The translations under genes and the position numbers were made by a program. This document shows, piece after piece, positions 1 through 4,957 of a DNA stretch of 5,096 nt (positions within the stretch are counted from its first letter, which is position 1; each line of letters begins with the position of its first letter). Origin of the DNA: Spirochaetia bacterium UBA6919 (lineage in GTDB: Bacteria; Spirochaetota; UBA6919); contig DKAT01000068.1 of the NCBI GenBank assembly GCA_002450905.1, positions 1 through 5,096 on the forward strand, in the 5' to 3' direction. The notes beneath the pieces are model-generated. The model saw nothing but the letters and a program-made list of their open reading frames with translations. It was not told the origin of the DNA and did no database searches.

Positions 1-20
1 GTCTGAAATTCTAGTCCACC

Positions 21-779
21 TCATATATATATTTTTAATTGTCTTATATACTTATACATATCTCTCTTTCTATCCATTATCCCAATATCCTCCATTTCAA
101 ATATATAACCTTTGCCAGCTTTTATAGTTTTTTTTAATTTGAAACTATTTTTGTTTTGCTTTAAACTACCACCTTTACTTTTTACATTTTTTAAAATGTT
201 AGTGAGATTCTCTGGAACTTTTCCTCTTGCTGATTTTTTTATATAAAATACTCTTTTCCCAGTCTTCTTTGAAATAACTTCAAAACTTTCAAAATTCTTA
301 CCTTTTTTTGAGATGCCTTTATATTTATCTGTTTTAGCCTTATAAGGATTAAAATTTGATTTACCTTCAACAAGTAATTCTTCTTTAAATACCAATGACA
401 TAGATACAGCTTTACCAATTTTTGGTTTTTGTTTGTCTATTTGTTGTTTGTGTCCAGCCCATGTTCCATCGTATCTTTTAGGCTCATTATTTCTTTGTCT
501 ATCATTATGGTCATAATCTTCAGTTAAAGTACCGGTCGGGTCGATAAATTTCAAGGGGTTTTGTAGCGTATAGTTATAAAGGTTTAGGTTTATGCTACTA
601 GTTACACCACCATTAGGCTTACCAGTTAGATAACTAGCCAAGATCGGATCCGGGCTCTGCCAGACACTTGTCCTTGGATCATAATACCGGGCGTGAACGT
701 AGTAAAGACCGGTTTCCTTGTCGAGCTCCTTACTGGTAAATAGATACGGAGTCCGTTCAGTGTTGCTCGCCTCTTCCAC
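21..779 (-). CDS. Orphan Rhs C-terminal tip: core fragment plus unidentified toxin domain
   Basis: Rhs proteins build a shell around a variable C-terminal toxin. Only the tail is present here. Residues 11-83, counted from the GTG at 779, carry the Rhs-associated core signature: YLFTSKELD, ETGLYY, ARYYDPRTSVWQSPDPI, then NPLKFIDPTG at 74-83. Residues 84-252 are a separate, lysine-rich and AT-rich domain that I do not recognise; its charge would suit a nucleic-acid target, but that is a guess. The frame stays open upstream to a TAG at 873-875. Rhs-like sequence (HYSEHFPFGETWVEE) begins near 815; before that the translation no longer looks like Rhs. The GTG at 779 is only the first usable start and lies inside the core, so it is probably not a real start. 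A full Rhs protein would have many more repeats upstream, so this is probably a silent or displaced cassette. A GAGGTGG at 16-22 overlaps the stop and may serve an immunity gene beyond the edge. Confidence 0.8.
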   Translation of the reverse strand: MEEASNTERTPYLFTSKELDKETGLYYVHARYYDPRTSVWQSPDPILASYLTGKPNGGVTSSINLNLYNYTLQNPLKFIDPTGTLTEDYDHNDRQRNNEPKRYDGTWAGHKQQIDKQKPKIGKAVSMSLVFKEELLVEGKSNFNPYKAKTDKYKGISKKGKNFESFEVISKKTGKRVFYIKKSARGKVPENLTNILKNVKSKGGSLKQNKNSFKLKKTIKAGKGYIFEMEDIGIMDRKRDMYKYIRQLKIYI

Positions 780-849
780 CCAAGTCTCGCCGAAGGGGAA
801 GTGCTCGCTATAGTGCCATAACCCTAAAAATATTAAATAGTTACAAGAT

Positions 850-914
850 CCTCCGTGTACAAAAATGTATTTCTACTAATATTTTAATATATCATCATTT
901 GGTATTTTGGTCAA
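850..914 (-). promoter_or_regulatory. Promoter and Shine-Dalgarno facing the Rhs tip
   Basis: On the minus strand, TTGACC (909-914) and TATATT (886-891) are separated by exactly 17 bases, a good sigma-70-type promoter. About 25 bases beyond the expected transcription start is a strong GGAGG (850-854). No ATG, GTG or usable TTG follows it in frame with the Rhs tip; the only nearby TTG is followed at once by a TAA. The site could be the 5' end of a gene whose body was replaced by the Rhs fragment. The call rests only on motif spacing. Confidence 0.4.
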
Positions 915-1023
915 GTGGAATTTGAAGATAGCTTATTGAATTTTATGAATAAATAGTAGATGAAGATTTAAACTGATAAACCATTAATTTATCCTTTATA
1001 TGCTCTTCTAAATATGTTTTTTA

Positions 1024-1266
1024 TTAATCACCTTTACTATAAATATTATCAAGTCCTTTTTTAAATTCATCTGTTGACAGCCATTTCACTTCTCCATTTT
1101 TTTCTTGTTCTTCAAATTTATTGAGAGCTTCTATATCTTTAATATCCTCATATAATTCAAATAAAGCTTTTTTTATAATAGTGGATTGTTTCATCCCAAA
1201 ATGTCTAGATAACTCATCAAGAATCTTTCCTTCTTCATCGTTAAATCTTATTGTTGTTGTTCCCAT
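1024..1266 (-). CDS. Ribbon-helix-helix antitoxin (RelB-like)
   Basis: This 80-residue protein starts with the short beta strand TTTIRF and continues with two helices (about residues 10-24 and 27-45, with the turn GMKQS), the ribbon-helix-helix DNA-binding fold of many type II antitoxins. The acidic C-terminal half, with WLSTDEFKKGL near the end, is the part that would wrap and inhibit the toxin. The ATG lies inside the 3' end of the RelE-like gene, giving a 19-base overlap. A GAGGT at 1276-1280, nine bases upstream, supports this start. It probably neutralises the upstream RelE-like toxin and represses the shared promoter. The order is unusual, since antitoxins of this class normally come first. 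Two consecutive TAA codons end the gene. Confidence 0.82.
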   Translation of the reverse strand: MGTTTIRFNDEEGKILDELSRHFGMKQSTIIKKALFELYEDIKDIEALNKFEEQEKNGEVKWLSTDEFKKGLDNIYSKGD

Positions 1267-1523
1267 AATTTATAGACCTCATCTCTTTTCCCAATGATTA
1301 ATACATATATATCATTATCTTCAAGCCTAAAAATCGCTCGATAATTTCCTTTTCTCATCCTATAAACTAAACCTTCACTGTCTTTTATAGGTTTTATATC
1401 AAATAAAGATAAATCCCTAGTAAGATCAATGGAAGCAAAAGCATTCATAAATCGATCAATAATATTTCTTGGTACTGCATCTTTTTTGATAGTTTTTAAG
1501 ATAGAATCACTATAATGTACCAT
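1248..1523 (-). CDS. RelE/ParE-superfamily toxin
   Basis: This 91-residue protein has the RelE-type layout: an N-terminal helical part, DIKPIKDSEGLVYRMRKGNYR at about residues 42-62, and a C-terminal strand ending IIGKRDEVY (76-84). The YRxRxGxYRxIF block and the final R-x-x-VY are hallmarks of RelE-like toxins, which typically cleave mRNA on the ribosome; ParE relatives instead poison gyrase, and sequence reading alone does not exclude that. The length is normal and no residue is obviously missing. It is the first gene of a two-gene unit and overlaps the antitoxin by 19 bases. There is no Shine-Dalgarno before its ATG, and the promoter sits so close that the mRNA may be leaderless. Confidence 0.85.
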   Translation of the reverse strand: MVHYSDSILKTIKKDAVPRNIIDRFMNAFASIDLTRDLSLFDIKPIKDSEGLVYRMRKGNYRAIFRLEDNDIYVLIIGKRDEVYKLWEQQQ

Positions 1524-1525
1524 GT

Positions 1526-1560
1526 ATTATAATATAGCACATTTTAAAGTGCGAAACCAA
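1526..1560 (-). promoter_or_regulatory. Toxin-antitoxin promoter with palindromic operator
   Basis: On the minus strand a TTGGTT (1555-1560) and a TATATT (1531-1536) are 18 bases apart, with an overlapping TATAAT at 1526-1531. The spacer holds an interrupted palindrome at 1537-1552 with GCAC and GTGC outer arms and TT/AA inside, placed where a bound repressor would block RNA polymerase. The predicted transcription start is within a base or two of the toxin ATG at 1523. Autoregulation by the TA complex is inferred from family behaviour. Confidence 0.5.
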
Positions 1561-1613
1561 TAAAAATAGATTTTTCATCCCGAAACTATCTTAATCTTTT
1601 TTCCTTTAACTTT

Positions 1614-1790
1614 TTATGTAAGAGACTCTGCTTTATCACTCATAACTTCGATCCAGCCACTAATAGCTTCTTTGATATTCTCTTTCGCCTCATCTATAGT
1701 CTTACCTTGAGATAAACACCCAGGCATACCAGGAACCTCAGCAACAAAATAACCTGATTCATCTTTCTCGATAATTATTTTATATGTCAT
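1614..1790 (-). CDS. hicB: HicB-family antitoxin, orphan
   Basis: This 58-residue reading frame begins MTYKIIIEKDESGYFVAEV and continues with PGMPGCLSQGKTIDEAKENI, then an amphipathic helix including EAISGWIEVM. This is the HicB antitoxin (UPF0150-type) partial RNase H fold: a strand with a D-x-x-G-Y turn, the PG-x-x-GC-x-(S/T)-x-G motif and the E-A-x-x-N-(I/L) helix. A GAGGG (1795-1799) four bases before the ATG supports the start. HicB blocks HicA, a small double-stranded-RNA-binding-like mRNA interferase, normally encoded next door. I find no HicA on either side: upstream is the recombinase end and downstream only about 90 bases before the RelE-like gene. At 58 residues it resembles the short form with no separate DNA-binding domain, so it could be a relic or act in trans. 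Confidence 0.8.
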   Translation of the reverse strand: MTYKIIIEKDESGYFVAEVPGMPGCLSQGKTIDEAKENIKEAISGWIEVMSDKAESLT

Positions 1791-1860
1791 TAAACCCTCA
1801 ATTCAAGAATCTTATAATAAATATAATAACCAATACCTATAAAAGACAATCAAATTATAG

Positions 1861-2600
1861 CTAAGCACATACCTTTAAAGCCCTTAGATCATCCAAAGTA
1901 AGGGTTAGTTCCTCGTAAAGATCATTTTCCCTTGGATGATATTTCTTCATTATTTTCTTCAAACTATCCACTGAGAAATGGGTATAAATAACTGTTGTCT
2001 GCATGGATTTGTGACCAAGTAATTCCTGAACATGCTTTAGCTCAGCCCCTCCTTCCAGTAAATGAGTAGCAAAAGAATGTCTTAGTACATGAGGACTAAT
2101 CCCTTCTGTAGGCATATCTGCATCCCTTAATCTCTTCTTTAGTCGTTGTCTAATTAGCCAGTACTGGCTCTGTTTCCTTTTATTGAAAGAAAAAGAGCAT
2201 ACTCTGATCTTAAATTATGATGAAATGAGCTTCGAACCTTTAAATAATTCTTCAGGCACTCGATTATATGCTCTCCTAAAGGGATTATCCGATCTTTATT
2301 CCCCTTACTGTGGATTAAAAGTTGTCCATCATTTAAATTAATATCACTTATATCAATGGCTGAACATTCTCCCACCCTAATCCCTGTCCCATATAATAGC
2401 TCAAATATAGCCTGGTCTCTTAAATCGATAGGTTCAATACCTGGGATATTATCAAGCAGCTGATTCATTTCCTCGATACTTAATGTTACCCGTTCTTTGT
2501 ACCGTGTAGGTCTTGAAAAATCAAGATTATCAAAGGGATTGGTTTTGATATAAGCATTTCTTGAAAGAAAGCGGAAAACAAAGTTCAGGAGAATAATGGA
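1861..2600 (-). pseudogene. XerC/D-like tyrosine recombinase, frameshifted and 5'-truncated
   Basis: A tyrosine site-specific recombinase (phage-integrase/Xer family) would cut and rejoin DNA at attachment sites. Two frames carry it. From about 2600 to 2154 the frame encodes the end of the core-binding domain (FRFLSRNAYIKTNPF), then GTGIRVGE with the first catalytic Arg and HSKGNKDRIIPL with the catalytic Lys, ending at a stop at 2154-2156. From about 2165 the next frame takes over (WLIRQRLKKRLRDADMP), with HVLRHSF (His, Arg), LLGHKS (His) and the nucleophile region TVIYTHF, ending at 1861. One lost base near 2165-2180 would explain the switch. All catalytic residues survive across the two pieces, so the break may be recent or a sequencing error. 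Upstream of about 2600 the reading gives way to transposase sequence, so roughly 50-60 N-terminal residues are missing. Confidence 0.85.
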
Positions 2601-2862
2601 ACATGATAACCTGGCTGATATTGAGAAACAACGTAATCCTATATATCTTCAAATGAAGGAAAAAATGAATAAGGACAAGTCAAAGGAGATATATAAAAAG
2701 CGATTATCCACAGTAGAACCTGTATTTGCTCACATAGAAGAGCATAAAAAGTTTAGAGGTTTTACTGTTTGGAACATAGAAAAGGTCAAGAGTCAATGGG
2801 CATTTGTAGCATTTGTTCATAATTTATATAAAATAATGAAATACGGAAAGCGATTTTCATAA
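2596..2862 (+). pseudogene. C-terminal remnant of an IS transposase (IS1182-like)
   Basis: The 88-residue reading matches the end of DDE transposases of the IS1182/DUF772-linked type. KEIYKKRLSTVEPVFAHI (about residues 30-47) contains the conserved Y-x-x-R...VEPVF block with the last catalytic Glu. It is followed by HKKFRGFTVWNIEKVKSQWA and FVHNLYKIMKYG, equivalent to the usual FRR-F...G-x-EKV...W...HNL-K ending. A complete enzyme would have about 400-500 residues, so the first two catalytic Asp residues and everything before them are gone. The ATG at 2596 sits at the junction with the opposite-strand recombinase and is not the true start. The remnant cannot be active. Confidence 0.8.
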
Positions 2863-2986
2863 AAACTAATCAAAGAATAAGGATTTTATTGATATGATAA
2901 AAAAAGTAAAAATTATAACCAAATTATTTAGGTTGAATATCATCAAAAAATAAAGATCATAAAAATGTTAGTTTTGCAACACTTTC
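2600..2986 (+). mobile_element. Right-hand remnant of an insertion sequence
   Basis: This stretch holds the transposase 3' end and about 125 bases of AT-rich DNA, and ends in a candidate terminal repeat at 2968-2986 (TTAGTTTTGCAACACTTTC). An end of this form, with TTGCAA close to the tip, is familiar from IS elements of this group. No matching left end is visible, and the left boundary (about 2590-2615) abuts recombinase coding sequence directly. The element therefore lost its left part, probably with the N-terminal coding part of the recombinase. The boundaries are approximate. Confidence 0.6.
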
Positions 2987-2991
2987 TTTTA

Positions 2992-3015
2992 CGGGAATTT
3001 AACCACAGTTGCCAT
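2992..3015 (-). pseudogene. 5' stub of an interrupted gene, possibly the recombinase
   Basis: On the minus strand an ATG at 3015 is preceded by a strong GGAGG (3022-3026) at a spacing of six bases and followed by eight codons (MATVVKFP). A TAA at 2989-2991 then stops the frame, right at the inferred IS end. Such a well-formed start leading nowhere suggests that a real gene began here and was cut by the IS. The recombinase on the other side of the remnant is on the same strand and lacks its N-terminus, so it is the natural candidate. That link is inferred. Confidence 0.45.
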
Positions 3016-3039
3016 AAACATCCTCCATAACCACATTAA

Positions 3040-3070
3040 GGTAAATTATACCTAATATACTTTATTTACC
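3040..3070. repeat. Inverted repeat in the divergent intergenic region
   Basis: Perfect seven-base arms GGTAAAT (3040-3046) and ATTTACC (3064-3070) enclose 17 bases. The left half is itself near-palindromic (GGTAAATTATACC, 3040-3052). It lies in the predicted leader of the interrupted gene. It could be an operator or an mRNA hairpin; nothing in the sequence decides which. Confidence 0.35.
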
Positions 3071-3097
3071 CTGCTCAAATATACCTGCATGAATTCT

Positions 3098-3126
3098 AAA
3101 ATATACTACTATCCCATTAAAGTCAA
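3098..3126 (-). promoter_or_regulatory. Promoter for the interrupted minus-strand gene
   Basis: TTGACT (3121-3126) and TATTTT (3098-3103) on the minus strand are 17 bases apart. The predicted start is near 3091, giving a leader of about 75 bases before the ATG at 3015. It points away from the XRE operon. The call is motif-based only. Confidence 0.35.
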
Positions 3127-3142
3127 CAAAAAATTAAAATAT

Positions 3143-3172
3143 TTGTGGATTTTTTCCTGAAAAATGGATAAA
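3143..3172 (+). promoter_or_regulatory. Possible promoter of the XRE operon
   Basis: TTGTGG (3143-3148) and GATAAA (3167-3172) are 18 bases apart and lead to the XRE start at 3210. Both boxes are imperfect and the region is AT-rich, so the match is weak. No clear palindromic operator overlaps it. Confidence 0.25.
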
Positions 3173-3209
3173 TTATTAATAGAAATTGGATAGTAAGTGG
3201 GTATGAATT

Positions 3210-3560
3210 ATGGACCTTCATAAGCGGATTAAAAAACTAAGACAGGATAAGGAATGGACGCAGCAAGAGTTAGCTGATAAGGTCGGGGTGAAACAAAAAC
3301 AGATCTCCTCCTACGAAACAGGGGTCAGTAAACCTTCTGCAAACGTACTCATGAGGATCGCTGAAGTCTTTGATGTCAGCACCGATTCTCTCCTCGCTGA
3401 TCTGGAAAGACTTTCTGCAAGTAAATCAATAAAAGATATCGAGCTCTTAGAGTATTTTCAAGCCGTTGACCATTTCAAAGAAGAAGACAAACAGGCAATC
3501 AAAAAAGTCCTCGATGCCTTTGTCACAAAGAATAAATTAGAAGAATTGGTCACGAAATAA
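3210..3560 (+). CDS. XRE-family transcriptional regulator
   Basis: This 116-residue protein has a classic Cro/C1-type helix-turn-helix at about residues 4-61: RIKKLRQDKEWTQQELADK, the recognition-helix region VKQKQISSYETG and KPSANVLMRIAEVFDVSTDSLL. The remaining 50 or so residues form a predicted helical tail (YFQAVDHFKEEDKQAIKKVLDAF, in pieces) common in small XRE repressors and probably used for dimerisation. Only a weak Shine-Dalgarno (around AGTGGG, about 10 bases upstream) precedes the ATG; an ATG at 3203 is out of frame. The stop overlaps the next start by one base (TAATG), so translation is coupled. It probably represses its own operon and so controls the MazF-type toxin two genes downstream. 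Confidence 0.88.
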   Translation: MDLHKRIKKLRQDKEWTQQELADKVGVKQKQISSYETGVSKPSANVLMRIAEVFDVSTDSLLADLERLSASKSIKDIELLEYFQAVDHFKEEDKQAIKKVLDAFVTKNKLEELVTK

Positions 3561-3772
3561 TGAAACAAAAAGACGATATCCTAATATTAATCGATGACCT
3601 CCCTGAAAAGGAATATGACCATCTGAAGGAGTATCTCCTCTTTTTAAAACACAAAAATGAACTTATCCCTTTAATAGAAGACCGAAAAGAAGAACTATTA
3701 TTACAAAACTATGCACTGAGACACATCTACAGCGATTCCATAAAAGAAGACGATGTCTATGATAATTTATAA
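3560..3772 (+). CDS. Putative antitoxin of the PemK/MazF-type toxin
   Basis: This 70-residue, charged protein contains LPEKEYDHLKEYLLFLKHKN at about residues 14-33, resembling the DUF2281-like module (L-P-E-x-E...FLK) found in small antitoxins. The rest is acidic, ending EDDVYDNL. It has no obvious DNA-binding fold, so promoter binding may be left to the XRE protein. It starts inside the stop of the XRE gene and overlaps the toxin start by 20 bases (14 bases if the toxin begins at 3759). The role comes mainly from size, charge and position directly before a MazF-type gene. The family assignment is tentative. Confidence 0.65.
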   Translation: MKQKDDILILIDDLPEKEYDHLKEYLLFLKHKNELIPLIEDRKEELLLQNYALRHIYSDSIKEDDVYDNL

Positions 3773-4088
3773 CCCAGGGGATATTCTTTTAATCGACATC
3801 CCATTCACCGACGAAAGGGGTTCCCAAAAAAGACCTGCCCTCGTTTTAATCGACCAAAAGGATGAAGACTTTGTTCTTGTAAGGATCACAAGTGTCAAAC
3901 GAGCCAATCAGGACTACGATTATGAAATTAAAGATCTTAAACCCACCGGACTGAACATAAAATCTTATATCAGACTTACCAAAATTGTTACCGCAGAAAA
4001 GAATAAAGTCTTAAAGAACCTTGGACACTTAAGTCAAATCGATAAAAACGCCATAAATACCCTGCTAAATACACTATTTAAGCTATGA
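3753..4088 (+). CDS. PemK/MazF-type endoribonuclease toxin
   Basis: MazF/PemK toxins cut single-stranded mRNA at short motifs. This 111-residue protein has the family signatures: YNPGDILLIDIPFTD at about residues 6-20, KRPALVL (26-32) with the conserved Arg-Pro, VRITS (43-47) where the catalytic Ser/Thr is expected, and IRLTKIVTAEKNKVLKNLG further on, equivalent to the usual R-x-x-K-I-x-T...LG-x-L ending. A second ATG at 3759 gives a start MIIYNPGD; the AGAAGA at 3745-3750 is eight bases before it but only two before 3753, so 3759 is the likelier start. The gene overlaps the antitoxin, as expected for tight coupling. It appears intact. Confidence 0.88.
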   Translation: MSMIIYNPGDILLIDIPFTDERGSQKRPALVLIDQKDEDFVLVRITSVKRANQDYDYEIKDLKPTGLNIKSYIRLTKIVTAEKNKVLKNLGHLSQIDKNAINTLLNTLFKL

Positions 4089-4118
4089 CCACCCCCAATC
4101 GCGCACTGAACCCAACTC

Positions 4119-4250
4119 GGTCATTGAATTGAGCCTGTGGTGAGCGTTGCCGAACCATCGAAATGACCAACACCCTGGACAACCACTGGAGCAACTCACT
4201 CGGTTGGTGAGAGCCTTCAAATCGGTCACTGAGCCCTGCCGAAGTGCACA
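4119..4250. repeat. G+C-richer palindromic (REP-like) repeats
   Basis: The roughly 200 bases between the convergent genes are clearly richer in G and C than their surroundings. Unit 1 (4119-4168) has outer arms GGTCATT and AATGACC and an inner TGGT/ACCA pair (4138-4141, 4154-4157). A second hairpin pairs CAACC (4180-4184) with GGTTG (4202-4206). Unit 3 (4227-4245) reads CACTGAGCCCTGCCGAAGTG, a hairpin with CACT/AGTG ends. These resemble the TCATTGAGCCTGTCGAA-type repeats scattered through many bacterial genomes, here degenerate. The stretch 4089-4294 contains no gene that I can see. Confidence 0.6.
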
Positions 4251-4294
4251 CAACAACTAAAAAATCACCTCACAAACCAGGGCTGACCAATTAT

Positions 4295-4951
4295 TCACGC
4301 TCCATTATGATATTTAATACCTATCCATTCTAAAATATGAGATAATTGCAAAAAATCTAAAGAATTGAACTTTAATTTATTTTGTAATTTATATAATAAT
4401 GTTTGACAATCGTTATGGAGACTACATATTGTAAAATCATCATCTTTTAAATCAACTAAGGAATTGTATATTATTTTATTTTTAATAATCCAATGATGGT
4501 CATCGTTAATATTAATTGATTCAATCTTATCTCTATATAATTGATCTTTAAGCTGATTTATTAATTTGTTAAATATATCCTTAAGATCATTTGTATTAAT
4601 TATTAGTACCCAGTTATCATCATTTTTAATAAGTTTAGTTTTAGGAATTAGAAAATTTTCACCTACCCAATTTAATATACTAGATAAAATAATTAAGTCT
4701 GAAATAATTACAAAAATGTCGTTATCCAAATATTTTTTAAGGTTATCCCAGTCAAAATTTAATTGACCAAGACTCAAGTCTCTATTTTTGACTTTTTTGT
4801 ATTTAATAGGATTATATTTTTTTTTATCATTTCGTATAAACCAGTAATAATCGTCTGTAATTTCAATTATTTTCTCGTCATTAAGTGATTCATCTATACT
4901 TTTTATTATATTATCAAATATTTGTTTAATTTCTTTAGTTGTAATAAACAT
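4295..4951 (-). CDS. Tandem-domain protein, candidate immunity protein
   Basis: I cannot name this 218-residue acidic protein, but it is clearly two copies of one domain. Copy A (about residues 3-100) and copy B (117-213) align: TTKEIKQIFDNII with NTNDLKDIFNKLI, then DDYYWFI with DDHHWII, a D-L-x(8-10)-D/N-x-L-L/K middle part, and LILSSILNWVGENF with LQLSHILEWIGIKY. A linker of about 16 residues joins them. There is no signal peptide or membrane segment, so it is probably cytosolic. The ATG follows the stop of the upstream gene by six bases, with an AGGAAG at 4964-4969. Position right after a toxin-like C-terminus, size and acidity fit an immunity protein of a polymorphic toxin, but that is inferred. 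It ends in front of the repeat region, convergent with the PemK/MazF-type gene. Confidence 0.7.
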   Translation of the reverse strand: MFITTKEIKQIFDNIIKSIDESLNDEKIIEITDDYYWFIRNDKKKYNPIKYKKVKNRDLSLGQLNFDWDNLKKYLDNDIFVIISDLIILSSILNWVGENFLIPKTKLIKNDDNWVLIINTNDLKDIFNKLINQLKDQLYRDKIESININDDHHWIIKNKIIYNSLVDLKDDDFTICSLHNDCQTLLYKLQNKLKFNSLDFLQLSHILEWIGIKYHNGA

Positions 4952-4957
4952 CTAATA

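Noticed and set aside
950..1015. Minus-strand reading TYLEEHIKDKLMVYQ just after the antitoxin stops
   Set aside because: It has no start codon, is about 20 codons long and follows two stop codons; there is too little to call a gene remnant.
1524..1613. Possible HicA toxin gene next to hicB
   Set aside because: No HicA-like reading (for example the GSH-x-x-(F/Y/L) motif) appears in any frame; only a 22-codon ATG frame covering the TA promoter is present.
1791..1860. Promoter for hicB
   Set aside because: Several weak TATAAT-like boxes exist in this AT-rich gap, but none pairs with a convincing -35 box at 16-18 bases.
2874..2950. Imperfect inverted repeats around ATCAA/TTGAT and GATAT/ATATC
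   Set aside because: They are short, imperfect and in very AT-rich DNA, so chance is the simplest explanation.
4261..4310. Rho-independent terminator for the convergent genes
   Set aside because: No G+C-rich stem followed by a T run could be found on either strand here; the palindromes further left lack a T tract.
4566..4766. Plus-strand open frame of 66 codons
   Set aside because: It lies wholly inside the tandem-domain gene on the other strand, has no ribosome site and has a composition expected of an antisense shadow.
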